The notes beneath the pieces were generated by a model that saw nothing but the letters and a program-made list of their open reading frames with translations, did no database searches and was not told where the DNA came from. This document shows positions 43,343-56,576 of a stretch of DNA of 64,000 nucleotides, piece after piece. The stretch's first letter is position 1; each line of letters starts with the position of its first letter. Source of the DNA: Malus domestica (lineage: Eukaryota; Streptophyta; Magnoliopsida; Rosales; Rosaceae); the NCBI RefSeq assembly GCF_042453785.1, contig NC_091667.1, forward strand, positions 34,278,001 to 34,342,000, in the 5' to 3' direction. The translations under genes and the position numbers were made by a program.

Positions 43343-45296
43343 ATAACAATTCTATCAAACACATAAATTACTTCTAACTTCACCATGTACATGATGATGA
43401 TGGATAAAAGACTATCAAAACCACCCTTTTTCGGCCACATAAAGGGTAGCAATATTTTCTCCAAGTTTTCTACACACTACAAGAAAAAGGCCTTTTTGCG
43501 ACACGTTTTTTGCGTCAAATTACACTATCGTCGCAAATAAAAGGAAATTAGCGCGGTATTTGTTAGCGCGAAAATATTTGCGACACCACTATAAGTAACG
43601 TCGCTAATAATGTCGCAAATAGAAATATATGTCGTCTTAAACATATTGTTTGCGACGCCCCTAACGACGGATAGAGTTTGAGCGGGAACAAATTGGGCGC
43701 TTAGGGTATGAGCGCGCGCGCTCCTTTTTTCTTTTTCCCAACGCAGCCTTAGTGCTCTCCCTCAACCGTTTCCGTTTCCTTTTCCTTTTCTCTCAAAGAT
43801 TCAATCGAAAATTATGGAGTTGTATCAGAGTTACGGAGCACAATCAGAGTTCAGGTAAGCCACTACAACCATCTCCATCTTCTTTCTTTTTTGATTCCAT
43901 AAGTCTTGCTAAGTGATTTATAAGGTTTCTGTTAAAGGTGCACATATCTGCTAAATGTCTTCCAAAACCTAGGGTCTTTGGCATCCGGGATTGGGATGTC
44001 TTTCTTTTTTCCACCCATTCTGCTCAGAATCGGTTTGATCATCTTCCTCAGTACCTTGTTAAACCCCAACCCACGTCTTTGATTGCTAAGTGATTCCATA
44101 AGTCTTGCTTAGTTCTCTCCCTCAGCCTTAGTTTTCTCCCTCAACTGTTTTCGGTTCCAATTATTAGTTTGGACTGGACAACGCCTGCGTTCTGGGCTGC
44201 AGGTTTTCTTAATATGTTTACAGCACAAATAGAAAATTTTAGTTAAAAACAAACCCTGTTTTCTTAATATGTTTACAGCACAAATAGTAATTGATTTTTA
44301 GGGGGATTGTGCTTCTTGATAAATATTTGGTGTCTTTGCAGATACTTTATCTTTAGGGGGATTGTGCTTCTTGATTTTCTATGTGCCTTTATTTTTAATT
44401 CGTGGACATCTTGCCCAATTTTTGTTTTTTGTTTTTTGTTTTTGTAATTTTGTTGGCATTTGCAACAATATATTTGGCTTCTTCTTCTTCCTTAAAAATA
44501 TGGTGAATGATTAGAGTGTACCTTTTACAGGCGTTGCTTTTCCATAGATTGGGAAGATCTTGGAGAAGGCCCTCGCACAAGGTAAAGTGGATGATGTAGG
44601 ATTGTTTTTTTGTGTGCTGACTAAAAGTTTACCTTGGAGTAATCTCTTATTTGTGACACTCCTTGAAATTCTGGATATATTTTCTTTGAGTATCATATGC
44701 AAAAGTCAAAGTTGCCCAAAGTTCAGAGGATACATTGAATGAAGAATTGGATATGTATTTCGTATTTGCTACCCAAGAATATGACCGTTTGGATTGTTAA
44801 TTACCCATTCCTAGCTAGTTCATGTGTTAGGTAGGTGAATGATGGGGATTAGTAGTGAGTTTATCTAATTTTTAAGTGATAGTTGATGGCAGACCTAGAG
44901 TTTGTCTAATTACCCATTCAACTCATATTATATAAGCCCACCTTTTAAAACTCAATTGCTTCCCTTTATTATTTATTTTTTTAATAACTAGTATTATCAT
45001 TATGAATGTTGAGATAACTCTGTATGTGTATCGCCTATTCCGAGCTCACACATTATCATGCGTTAATGCATATTCTTTTGTGTTAAAGTAGAATACTGTT
45101 TTTGGAATAGTTTGGATTGACAACTTATCTCATATTGCTTAGTGTTTGACATTTCTTTTGTAGTTCAAATATTTTGGATTAACTATAGAGATCAGATCAA
45201 GGGTGCTTAGTTCGGTATGTTTTATATCCTCCTTTTAAATAAATTTTTGATTAATTTTACTTACTTTCTTTGTATTATTTTCGGATGACATTAGGT

Positions 45297-48200
45297 ATGG
45301 ACAAGAGTTGGATAGATTTAAATGACAGGTCATCTGACCAATTTAACTATGGGCTTGAACATTTTTTGGAGTTTGCATTTTATAACAACAAGGGTCATAC
45401 AAGGATTTATTGTCCTTGCAAAAAATGTTACAATCGGTACTTTGTTACAAGGGAAGTAGCAAAAGCTCATATAATAGTTGATGGGTTTATGCCAAATTAT
45501 AGAAATTGGATTCATCATGGAGAAACAAACCAACCATTATATTCAGAACAAGGTATTGGGAATAACACTCCATCAGCTTTTGTTGATGATATGTTTGGAA
45601 TGGTATAAGAGGCATTTGGCCATTCAAATGTGGATCCTAATATGGAGAATGATCAGTCAACAGAAAATGAACACAGTGAGGGGCCAAATGATGAAACTAG
45701 AAAGTACTTCAAATTGCTACAAGATGCAGAATGTCCTTTGTATTCGGGGTGTGAAAAGTTTACTAAATTGTCATTCATTGTTCGGCTATTACACATAAAG
45801 GTACTTGGTGGATGGAAATGACAATCTTGTTAAATTTTCTGAAAGAAGTTTTTCCCAATATAGACGTACCAGACTCTTATAATGATGCTCGAAAGATTAC
45901 GGAGGACCTGGGCTTCACATACGAGACATGGGATGCATGTCCTAATCATTGTATGTTGTTTAAAAATGAGGATAAGGAGCTTGAATCATGTGGCATCTGC
46001 CACACATCCAGATACAAGAAATTTGAAGGCCAAATTAACAATGGTGTGAGTGGGGATAGAAAAATACCTGCTCAACAAGTAAGATATTTTCCATTGAAGC
46101 CAAGATTGCAAAGACTTTTTATGTCATCCAAAACTGCTTCGCTTATGAAATGGCATGCTGAGGAGCGTATTAATGATGGTGTGCTAAGGCACCTTGCTGA
46201 TACACCTGCATGGAAAGCTTTTGATGCTAAGTATCCAGATTTTACTAGTGGAATTCGTAATGTCAGACTTGGTCTAGCATCAGATGGTTTCAGCCCATTT
46301 AGAACAATGTTCAAACCTCACAGTACATGGCCTGTTATTCTAATGCCATATAATTTGCCACCATGGATGTGCATGAAGCAACCATTCTATATCTTGTCTA
46401 TTCTGATAGATGGCCCGCATGGACCTGGTAATAAGATTGATGTATATTTACAACCACTGATTGACGAGTTAAAGGAATTATGGCAAGAAGGTGTACTTAC
46501 TTATGATGCCTCGATGAATCAAATGTTTAAACTACATGCTACATTACTTTGGACTATCAATGACTTTCCGGCATATGGGAACTTATCAGGGTGGAGCACT
46601 AGAGGTGAAAAAGCATGTCCTTGTTGCAATACAAACACTCGGTCTCGTTGGTTAACTTACGGAAGAAAGTATTGTTACACAGGTCACCGTCGATTTTTAC
46701 CTACAAGTCATAAGTTTCGAAGAGATAAAGTGTCTTTTGATGGCACACGAGAATGGGGACGTGCTCCACAAAAAATTTCAGGTATTGATGTGAAAAGACA
46801 GTTGCTAGGAGTACTTACAGAGTATAAGAAAGATGATCTTAGAAAGAGGAAAAGAGATGAAGTTGGGAGTAATAATCATCGATCATTTTGGAAGAAAAAA
46901 AGCATATTTTTTGAGTTACCGTATTGGGAGCATAATTTGATTCGTCACAATCTCGATGTCATGCACATTGAAAAGAATTGTTGTGAAAATATCCTTTGGA
47001 CAATATTGGGTGTTGCTAAAAAAACTAAGGACAATTTGAAAGCTCGACGTGACTTAGAAGAAATGGGCATTAGAAAACCATTGCACCCTTAGCAACGAGG
47101 TTCTAATAAGGCATACTTAGCTCCTAGTTGTTTTACTATGACTAAAGACAATAAAGATGTGTTCTTAAAAGTCTTGATGCAAGTAAAGGTTCCAGATGGT
47201 TATGCTTCTAATATTTCTCGACATGTACACATGAAGGAGCGGAGTATTTGGGGTCTTAAGAGTCATGATCATCATATATTAATGCAACAATTACTTCCTA
47301 TAGCAGCACGCAGAGCATTGCCTAAGAATGTTGTTGAAGCATTGATTGAGTTCACTAATTTCTTCAGACAACTTTGCTCGAAAGTGAACGTGCAGTCTGA
47401 TCTGGAACATATTCAAGAGCGAATTGTGCATACACTTTGCCATTTTGAGAAGATTTTTCCAATGTCTTTCTTTGACGTAATGGAACATTTGCCTATCCAT
47501 CTAGCTGAGGAAGCATTGGTTGCTGGGGCTGTCCAATTTAGATGGATGTATCCTATTGAGAGGTTAGTAAAATTGTAGTTGTAATTTTTATTACATTAAC
47601 TACTTTCATTAGATTATATTTTAATTATAATACACATAGGTACTTATTAACACTGAAGTGTTATGTGCGTAATCGTGCGCATCCTGAGGCCTCCATTGCC
47701 AAGGGTCGCTTAATGGAAGAATGCATGACTTTTTGTGCCCGATATTTGAATGAAGTAGAAACAAAGCTTACTCGTCCAACTCGTAATGATGATGGTGGTA
47801 GTGACTATGGTCGTCCGCTCACCAAAGGAGTTAAAATACGTCTAGATGAAGTTACATGGACACAAGTACATAGGCACGTGCTAGTCAACACAGATGCTAT
47901 CACACCATTTCGAAAGTAAGTGAAAGCACAATTATATTTATTACTTTGAATGCTTCTTAATTCACTTCTTTCTGAACAAATCTCATATACACAGCCAACA
48001 CCTTGAAATACTTGCATTGGAAATGCCTCGTAAAACAAGTCATTATATCAGAAGAGTTCACACTGAGACATTTCACATATGGTTTAAAAATTATGTAAGT
48101 ACTTACAATCATTAGATCTATAAATTTAATGTAGGCCAATCAAATTAAAATTTTCTTCTCTCTGACTTCTTTATAATAATGATATTATATAGGTTGATAC

Positions 48201-48903
48201 ACAGCGGCTAACTAATAATGAAGTATTTTCTGAAGACATCATCACTTTGGCTAATGGTCCTGACCAATTTGCACGAAGATATAAAGGTTATGTCATTAAT
48301 GGCTCCAAATTTCGTACGAAAGAAAGCGAAAAAAGTAGAACCACTCAAAATTCTGGTGTTGTATCGAAAGCAGACACTATGAGCTATGCTACTGTTAAGG
48401 ACAAAAGGCCTTGCTCAGGTGATGTCACCTATTATGGAGTGTTGAAAGATGTGGTTGAAATCCGATATACCAATGCCTTGAAATTTGTTTTGTTCAAGTG
48501 CGATTGGGTTGATGCAATTGGTGGAATGAAAGAAGATGAGTTTAGATTCACATTAGTGAATTTTAATCATCTGTTATACAAAGATAATGTTGTAGGGGAC
48601 GAGCCTTTCATTTTAGCACGAGATGCAAAGCAAGTTTGTTACATACAGGATCCAATTGATTCAGATTGGCATGTTGTTGTTAATGTGACTGTAAGAGATA
48701 TATTTGATATGCGTTCAAAGGATTCTTCCCACACCCCAACAATAGTGCCTCAAGTAGAGCTCTATGCACCCCAACAATTGGATGAAACTGTATTTATGAA
48801 TGATGAAGATGTTGGTTGGGTCAGGGAAGGAGTGGATGGAGCAACCGTAGACACAAATGTTGAAGAAGTTGATGATCCTCCTGAAAATGAGATGGAAGAA
48901 TGA
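45297..48903 (+). pseudogene. TNP2-like CACTA transposase, disrupted
   Basis: Likely exons 45297–47562, 47640–47915, 47995–48094 and 48193–48903, with the later introns GT–AG. Domains in order: transposase-associated N-terminal domain (MDKSWIDLNDRSS, then CPCKKC); TNP2 core (CPNHCMLFKNED, VILMPYNLPPWMCMKQPF, IDVYLQPLIDEL, DFPAYGNLSGWST, HNLDVMHIEKNC); DUF4218 (LPIAARRALP, CHFEKIFPMSFFDVMEHLPI); DUF4216 (YYGVLKDVVEIRY, LFKCDWVD, DEPFILARDAKQVCY). TNP2 is the nuclear catalytic transposase that cuts CACTA ends. Three breaks: TAA at 45606–45608, a frameshift at about 45813–45825, and TAG at 47090–47092. These look like decay, though the first two could in principle be avoided by unseen splicing. 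Confidence 0.85.
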
Positions 48904-49197
48904 TTGGCCATATAGTGTATTAGTTAGTGATTATCTTGGAAATTCTTGTTATCATGTGACACTATTTTGGAAATTCTGATTATATTAGTTACTTTATTAC
49001 TTCTAATTGACTATGTTTATCAATGCATGTCTTCTTAAAATAGCTTATATATAAATATGTTAGATTAATAATCGTGCACAGGGAGTAGCATTTGATAAGG
49101 TACTTGGTAGGTACTCGGTTACATATTATGAATTATTTACATCAATCTTTTATGATGATTCATCGTGTGTGTACTAATTTTTTTAGTGCAACAGAAA

Positions 49198-51277
49198 ATG
49201 GCACCAAAGAGGGGAAGAGGCAAAGCAATGGAGGAATTGATTCCCCCATCTCCAATGAGAGCTAAAATGGGTAGGTCACAAGCACGACCATCTCAGCAGT
49301 GTGGACAAAGTTCGAGTCAACCTCGGTTATCTAGGCCATCTCAGCATATCACATTGAATCAAACTCAACAACAGCCACCAATTACAAGGCGCACACAGTC
49401 TCAATTAGAGACACAACTACAACAAAATCCATCTGCCTCTAGTTGTGGGGATGAGCCTTTGGCAACTCCATTAAATAAAACAGGTTTGTGCTAAAGGACC
49501 ATTAATTTTTCTAGTTTTTTATTCAATCATTCAAATTATATTTTGCTTATAATGAATAATTTATAGGTGAAAATCAATCTGAAGGTATTAGGAAGGGTCG
49601 AGGAGCTGCTCTTTCTATCTCAGAATGGGGAACTGGAACAAAAGTTCATATTGATTTTGATTCTAAATGGAAGCCAATCAAAGAAAATGCAACCAGGTTT
49701 AGTGGACAACTTGGAATTATAGCAAGAAATGGTCAAAGGGTTCCTCTAACATATGTTTCATGGACTGAAATGCCTGATCATGTATTAGATGATATTTGGA
49801 AAGAAGTCACGGTAAACAACACTTACAAAATTTACTAATTTTACTCAGATGCACAAGTCTTCATTTCATTAATAGTTATCATCTAATAATTGCAGGATAA
49901 CACAGATGTCCCTGATGCATATAAATTTCATTGCTTAAAGGTTATTGGCAATAGATGGAGGGATTGGAAGTGTCGGGTTAAGCAAAGATGGTATGACGCA
50001 TACTTGACCGATGAACAACGATTATCCTTCACTCCTCCTCAAGTCACTACAGATCAATGGAAGACACTAGTAAAGTATTGGGGCCTCCCTAATATAAAGG
50101 TAAATTAGGAAAAATTACATTTTAAGTTTATAATAGTGATGAATTATGGTTGCTTTAAACATGTGTAGGAATATTCTGAGGCAAATAAGGCTAATCGTGC
50201 ACATGGAGGTGCTCCTCATCGGACTGGTCGTACTTCATTTGCTCAATTGAAACATGAGGTCAGAACACTAGTTTTGCAGTGAGTAATAAGTGATAATAAT
50301 TAACAATAGGAATAATACTAATAGAAGCAGGGGATGTATATATATAAACCATGCTGGAAAACTGGAATGGTATCATTTGTACCAGGTCCAATTTGAATAC
50401 GGCATGATGGAAATGCTGGAAAGTTTTTATTTTCTCCATTTAACAATTTTCATTACTAACTTGATTAAACATTGTGTGCTCTTAAGATGAGAGAGAAGGG
50501 AGAGAAAACGGATCGGTTGAGCATGTTTATAAAAACAAGAACAAAGAAAACAAAGAATGATGACAGAGACCTTTTCGATGAGGAAAGTGGCCACATTATT
50601 GTAAGTATCAGTTAGGTTATATATTTTTCACTCAAAGTAAAACTTTGCATATTCACATCGTTTTGATTAGTTGGGTTGTGCATTATTTTTATCTTTTGGT
50701 CATTTGAATTGGTTGGGTCATGTTTTGTAGAATCAATTTAATCAATGCTTGGAAGAAAGGGAAGAGCATGAGCAAGACGAGGATTATCGAGATGAGGTGT
50801 TTACTAGAGTTATGGGACCTGATGCATATGGACGTGTTCGCATGTATGGAACAGGTATAACTCCATCTCAAGTGTTTTGTCAAAGTTCAAGATCTTCCAA
50901 TGTTAATGAGGACACCATACGAGAAGAGGTAGAAAGACAATATAAGACTAAGATAGATGATCTTAAGGCTAAGCATGAATCTGAAATTGAAGATCTCCGA
51001 TCCAAGTATAGTGAAGTCAGTTCGAAACTCCATCTCGTGATGACTCATATTGGTTTCCATGTTAACACATCACCAAGTGGAAGTGGACAGGTATATACAT
51101 TCGAATGTGATTTTGTTCTCTTTTCAATTTATTAGAATAAATTAGTGTGAAAATTTGAGCAATTTTGATTTCTATTTGTCGTGTTGGTGTTAAATATAGG
51201 CTCCAAATACATCAAGCCATCTACAAGAAACATATGGGAGTAATGAGCAACAACCTCAGTTAGAACCAGAACCATAG
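49198..51277 (+). CDS. TNPA-like protein (Transposase_24 family) of the CACTA element
   Basis: ATG 49198, preceded by a possible splice acceptor. Exons 49198–49483, 49567–49811, 49896–50099, 50169–50258, 50487–50600, 50731–51090, 51200–51277, all with GT–AG borders and open through to TAG 51275–51277. The N-terminal part is basic and Gln/Ser-rich. The middle matches the plant Transposase_24/TNPA family (KVHIDFD, then VSWTEMPDHVLDDIWKEV, CLKVIGNRWRDWKCRVKQ, TDQWKTLVKYWGLPNIK, ANRAHGGAPHRTGRTSFAQL). A C-terminal Glu/Lys coiled coil (EEVERQYKTKIDDLKAKHES) follows. TNPA-type proteins bind subterminal repeats of CACTA ends and help pair them. Unlike the neighbouring TNP2 frame it shows no break. 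The exon model is read by eye; the fourth exon end is the least certain. Confidence 0.75.
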
Positions 51278-53029
51278 AAACAATTGCTTCATAAAAGGTT
51301 TGTAAAGAAAACATTATACTAAAGATTAAACTTTTAATTGACACATGTTATTGATGGCTGTGTAATTCTTATTTTTCAGGTTTGCATGGAGATTGTGATG
51401 AAGAGTCTTGATCATAATTAAACTCTTGAATATGTTGGAGCATATTTGAAAAAAAAAATTATGTTCATAACTTTTGAGACGAGATTATATATATTTGACT
51501 CTAGTAGGATTATATGTATTGGGATATGCGGATGGTGTACTTTCAATGTTATTAGGAATTCTAAAAGCATAGTTCTTTGATTCATATATTATTTTACTTT
51601 TGAACTTGGGATGATTGTGAATAAGATTATAAATTGCAAACTAATCTTTCATTGAACAAATATCATTTCCAACCATTTTGTATTTATAACAAAAAAATTG
51701 TAGGGATAAAAGCACTTACGACGTGTCAAACATGTCCCAAATATTTTGTTTAATTCCACCATCAAAGCCATTGCGACGCTAACTATTGTGTCGCAAAGCT
51801 GTCGTAAAAGAACTTCGCGACGCTTGAAATGTGTCGCAATAAGTTGTGAAAACTTTTGCGACATGGGTTTGTTGCGACGCAATCACAAGTGTCGCATGAG
51901 CGTCGTTAAAACGCATAAACGACGCTTTCATGACTTAACACGACGAGTTTTTAGCATCGTATTTAGCAAGTTTTTTTGTAGTGACATAAGATTTTCACCG
52001 TTGATTGTCAACTGGAAAATAATATCATGTAAGAACAGAAAAGGAAACTACAAGCATATCATGGGACAAAACATGGCAACCTCTTCTTCTACTTGTTGGA
52101 TGGAGCCATCAGCAGTTTGAAGCCAGATGTAAGATTTCATCTAATTGCACAAAACATAAGGAAATTCAGGAGGGAGTCAAAAGAGAAACACAACGGAGAC
52201 TCCTATATCATCTTAGCTTGAACTACCACACATGCAACCCACAGAACCAATAACCCCAGGTGTGGCAGTCCTAGCCATATCTTCTATTTATTTTCTACAC
52301 TGCTTATACTGACCACTATGCACCAGCCTTTGTAAAGAAATTACAACTCTCCATTTACATTCCACCAAGAGTTAGTCTAGAAACAAACTACTTCTTCCAG
52401 CTATATCACGATTTGGAGTCTCTGCGCGGTTGTTTCCGGCACGTGACTCCATCAAAGAAGGAGGCGCCCTCGCACGTGCTAGTAGTTAGGGTTTCGGACC
52501 TTTCGGACTTGGATGGAGGAGGTGATCGGCCCGGCTAGTGTTTGGGCGGCTCGGGTAGTGAGATGCCCAGTATCACGTGGGTTGGGTGAGGTTTTGGTAA
52601 AATAGGCCACGCCCACAGTGATTTTTCTCCTCGTTTGTTTTATTTTCGTGGACTCTTCACCTTTGTCATATATTTCATGCATGGCACTGATTTTAGGTGG
52701 GATCGGATCGGAAAAAAGCATTCCAATTTTAATTTAAAAAATTTCGAAATCAAATTATAGTTCTAATTCGAAAATCGGAATTTATGAAAAATTTTGAAAT
52801 CGTTTTATCTCATAATTCGGATCTCTTATATTTTTGCAAGACTTTGGAAATTTTCAAATTTTTATATATCCACTATTCAATTATTTTTTTTCCAAATTTT
52901 TGTGATATTTGCATGTCATCACAGGTGTGTATGACGTAAAATCATATTAGACAAGATAAAATAGTACGTATGATAATATGTACTCTTCGTTTTTAATATA
53001 TAATAGCATGATTAAAACACATAATATGA

Positions 53030-53188
53030 TACGGTCTAGTGATATTCCTCATCACTGGTAAGTGAGAGGTCTTACATTCGATTCTCATCAAAGGTGAATT
53101 TGAACCATATTATTGCTAGCCCATTGTGAGGTTAAATCCACTCCCTCCCCTTAGTGTAGATAATATCAATTGTTCAAAAAAAAAAAAA
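53030..53188 (+). mobile_element. tRNA-derived SINE, duplicate of 24997–25151
   Basis: Same element and site as at 24997. Flanking repeats ACACATAATATGA on both sides are perfect here. Ends in a 12-base A run. Confidence 0.75.
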
Positions 53189-53266
53189 CACATAATATGA
53201 AATAAAGAATTCCAACCTACTGAAAATGATACGATACCAAACAATTTCAACAAGCTATGTCCACAA

Positions 53267-53418
53267 TTGCCACTAGTACTACGGTCTAGTGATATTTCTT
53301 TTCGTTTGTAAGTGAGATCTTAGGTTCGATTCTCGCCAAAGGCGAATTTAAACCATATTATTGCCAGTTCATTGTGAGGCTAAACTCAACTTCTTCCCTT
53401 GAGTGTAGATGATGTCGC

Positions 53419-53449
<31 letters not shown>

Positions 53450-53455
53450 GAAGAT
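53267..53455 (+). mobile_element. tRNA-derived SINE, duplicate of 25230–25406
   Basis: Box B GGTTCGATTCTCGCC is clear and the A-rich tail is about 25 bases. Flanks GCTATGTCCACAA are perfect on both sides. Confidence 0.8.
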
Positions 53456-53732
53456 GCTATGTCCACAACTAGAAACAGTGTACAAGACGGTGGAGTTTGC
53501 TCAAAAAAATCAAATCCAAATTACAAGATAAACCCAAATAAGTGAAATCGTGAACAACAAATTAGTGAATAAGATGATGATTATTGTGCTAATTAAATTG
53601 ACCTTTCCAAACTTTGTGTCCATAAATTAGACACGAAAGAGAAAAGAAAAGAACACTTCAACTAACTGTCACTATAAACTACACTTTGAGACTTTCCCAT
53701 CTCTTTGCTGCAGAGGGAGAGAGAAGAAGAAG

Positions 53733-55844
53733 ATGTGGTGCTTCAGAAGAAGGGGGCCATCTGGGTTCTCATCATCTTCCACAGCAGAAGAAGTTACTCA
53801 AGGGATTGATGCCACTGGTCTCACCGCCATTGTTACAGGTGAGGGAACTTCTATTTGCTGCTTCTTTCTTTAAGTTTGATATGCAGATGGTATACTTTCT
53901 TCAACTATTTTTCCTTGTTCTTATGGGAACATGCTCTTTGGTTCTGCATATTGATGTTGCAGGAGCATCTAGTGGTATTGGCACCGAAACTGCACGCGTT
54001 CTTGCACTGCGTGGCGCCCATGTGGTTATGGCAGTGAGGAACATGGCTGCCGGTAAAGATGCAAGAGAACAAATAGTGAAGGCAATTCCCAGTGCCAAAG
54101 TTGATGCCATGGAATTGGATCTCAGTTCGTTATCATCCGTTAGGAAATTCGCCTCGGATTTCAATTCCTCTGGTCTTCCTCTTAACATCCTAATGTAAGT
54201 AATGGACAAAAATGTTTCAAGTTCTTGAATAGGCTTAGTTCGTAAAATCCACCTCCGGTAATAATAGCTTGTCTTTTCATAAGTAACAATGCAGGAGTGG
54301 CAACCCCTTTCACGCTTTCTAAAGACAAGATCGAACTTCAGTTCGCGACAAACCACGTAGGTATGTTGCATTTGTTACTCAGTAAAACCGAAAGTTTAAA
54401 GTACAAACAACAACAACTAATCATTTTTCACTTAGTGGGGTCGGCAGTATGAATCTTAGAACGCCAGTGACATTTTACGAAAGTATTGTTGGTTAAGATG
54501 CCCTAATTGACTGAATGTTACTTCCAGTTTAACTGTAGCCAATCTAGTTTTAGACCTTCTTTTAACAGTCGGTGTCGGAGCATATGCATCGATAAACTTG
54601 GCCAACCGTTCATAATTCTTTGATTCGGAGGGGTTAATTTGTATCTTTTTGGTTTTGTTCCTGATTCTGCAGGTCATTTTCTTTTGACAAATCTTTTGTT
54701 GGATACTATGAAGAAAACAGCACGCAAAAGCGGCAAAGAAGGGAGAATCGTAAATGTGTCCTCAGAAGGTCACCGCTACCCGTATCCTGAAGGAATTCGT
54801 TTTGATAAAATTAACGACCAACAAGGGTAACATTGAGATGATTCTTAGTTATTAGTTACGTGTTACCGCAAGAGTCATGCATAAAATTTTGATTAAATAC
54901 GGAAGGAGCTTACGCAACAAATAAGTTTGGATTTGGATTTTGATGCCATATCAGTACTTCTGCCTATCTGCAGGTACAGCAACTTTCGTGCATATTGCCA
55001 ATCGAAGCTTGCTAACATTTTGCACGCTAATGAGCTTGCAAGACGCTTAAAGGTAATCAGCAACGTTAAACCAGCAGAATCGTGATTCTGAAAATACCCG
55101 CTTGCATACATCGGTTCACTATGTCTGTACTTTTATGTGCAGAGATAAACACACATTGTGTGTTGATTGAACTCCGTTATTTGTGATTGTTCAACAGGAA
55201 GAAGGAGCTGATATAACTGCAAACTCGCTTCACCCTGGTGCAATTGTTACCAATCTGTTTCGTTATAACAGTGCTATTAACGGTAAATCACTTCGCTAAA
55301 CCAACTAAGGGAGTCTTATTTAAATGTAGAATTCGGATATAAACTGCATACTATCGCTTGTTGAAGAGGCTTTGTGTTCAGTGTATGTTTAAAGTTTAAA
55401 CCGAACCAAAATTGACGTCTATCTACAAATCTCAAATTTACACATTCACTATCTATGTGCTTAGTTTCGGATAATCAGACGTTTGGTTTTCTGGTTTGAT
55501 GCAGGGCTTGTTAAGGTGCTTGGTAGAGCTGTGCTTAAAAATGTTAAGCAGGTAAGTTACATCTGCATGAACCTCTAGAGCAAACAACATACCAAGCGAA
55601 TTTGAGTAATTTGAAATATGATGAACTTTCAAATAGTCGTTTAAACGTAGAATGTCGTGTTGTTTATTAACTTTGTCTATTACAGGGAGCGGCAACGACG
55701 TGCTATGTGGCACTGCATCCACAAGTCAAGGGGGTGACGGGCGAATATTTTCGGGACAGTAACCTATCCAAGCCAAGTCGACAAGGTCAAGATGCGGAGA
55801 TGGCAAAGAAACTATGGGATTACAGCATGGATTTGACTAAATGA
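53733..55844 (+). CDS. TIC32-like: TIC32-like short-chain dehydrogenase, copy 4 (type B)
   Basis: Exons 53733–53838, 53963–54194, 54284–54360, 54673–54826, 54974–55052, 55198–55282, 55505–55551, 55686–55844, all with GT–AG borders; 939 nt, 312 aa. Exon 3 is three bases shorter than in the other copies: just after [10 protein letters not shown] becomes VATPF, in frame. TGASSGIG, NNAG, NVSS and the catalytic Tyr/Lys (YCQSK) are kept. Type-B marks as in copy 2, but no transposon in intron 3, so this copy shows what copy 2 looked like before the CACTA insertion. Expected to be a plastid-envelope NADPH-dependent SDR by family; the missing residue beside the active-site NNAG could alter substrate fit. 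No stop or frameshift. Confidence 0.88.
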
Positions 55845-56576
55845 TCTTCTAAAAACTTAAACTCTATATAAAGACTTAAAAGAATGCGCTTTGCGCTGTT
55901 CTGTTCTAAGATTTATATAGCCGATCTCACTTGTTGGGATCATGCTTAGTGGTGGTGGTTTGTGGTGAATAAACTCCTTTTTTCTGCTCGAACCCTTGTC
56001 GTTTTGATTCGAGATTACTTTTCGTTTGATATCTTGTATCAAGTTTAGGAATTTCATCTTCGAAACAAAATGCCGTTGTTCGGGTGCTTATTGATGGACT
56101 GATGACAAATTCACTTGATATTCGTTACGAAAAGACCAGAGAAGTTGAAGAAGTAAAAGAGAGAACCATGCAGTAAGATTTCTTCGTTACACTTGAGTGA
56201 TGATGTACACTACATACATAATGACGATGATACAACAAAACAGGTAGTGCAAGACAGCATTATACTATGTTAAACATAGATGTCCAACCTACTGAAAATA
56301 TCACAAGGCGGAACAATTTCAACAAGCTATGTCATTTTTAATATATAATAGTATGATTAAAATACAATATGAAATGAAGAATATCTAAAATTAAGAATAA
56401 ACATGATAAAATAAGAATATGCATGCTATATATATATATATATATATAGTACTAAGTTTGAGAAATTTCGGATCTAATAGGTATATTCAGATGTGATCAA
56501 AAAATTTCAGAATCGAAAATATTCAAACTAAGAATAGAAATTTTCGATTTAGATTGGAAATTTTCAATCAAACTTT
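55845..56576. other. 3' flank of dehydrogenase copy 4, no gene
   Basis: Matches the 3' flank of copy 2, including one copy of the block that is four-fold expanded at 35517–35990, and a TA microsatellite near 56430–56448. No coding frame. Confidence 0.6.

Larger units (their letters stand above)
43475..51983 (+). mobile_element. CACTA transposon with TNP2-like and TNPA-like genes
   Basis: Ends CACTACAAGAAAAA and TTTTTTTGTAGTG, flanked by a 3-bp ACA (43472–43474, 51984–51986). Subterminal repeats TTTGCGAC(A/G)C / GTCGCAAA occur several times at 43485–43665 and 51770–51950. The two genes of autonomous CACTA elements follow in the usual order, TNP2 then TNPA. Bases 43680–45290 hold a likely 5' leader with a possible short first exon (ATG 43814, donor at about 43855). 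Length 8509 bp. Its terminal motifs differ from those of the CACTA element at 26557, so they belong to different subfamilies. Confidence 0.92.
41306..52660 (-). pseudogene. Degenerate SKP1-like 20/21 copy b, split by two insertions
   Basis: Pieces 41306–41813, 43348–43471 and 51987–52660 align in order with 12720–15680 of the intact gene. The first insertion is the solo LTR at 41814–43342, the second the CACTA element at 43475–51983. It shares the TGA in ALARIIEG with copy a (near 41676), so the nonsense change predates the large duplication. Most of the exon-2 equivalent is deleted at about 52053 and the region from exon 1 to the 5' UTR is deleted at about 52390. Only the G-box promoter part (52395–52660) follows. 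Non-functional. Confidence 0.8.
52661..53732. other. Spacer upstream of dehydrogenase copy 4
   Basis: Matches 24600–25686 closely, with two SINEs (listed separately) and a GA-rich leader (53705–53732). No gene. The promoter of copy 4 should lie in the last few hundred bases; no clear TATA box stands out. Confidence 0.6.

Noticed and set aside
45606-45608. Separate small genes at 45270–45608, 45630–45821 and 45812–47092
   Set aside because: They are consecutive pieces of one TNP2 transposase split by a stop and a frameshift.
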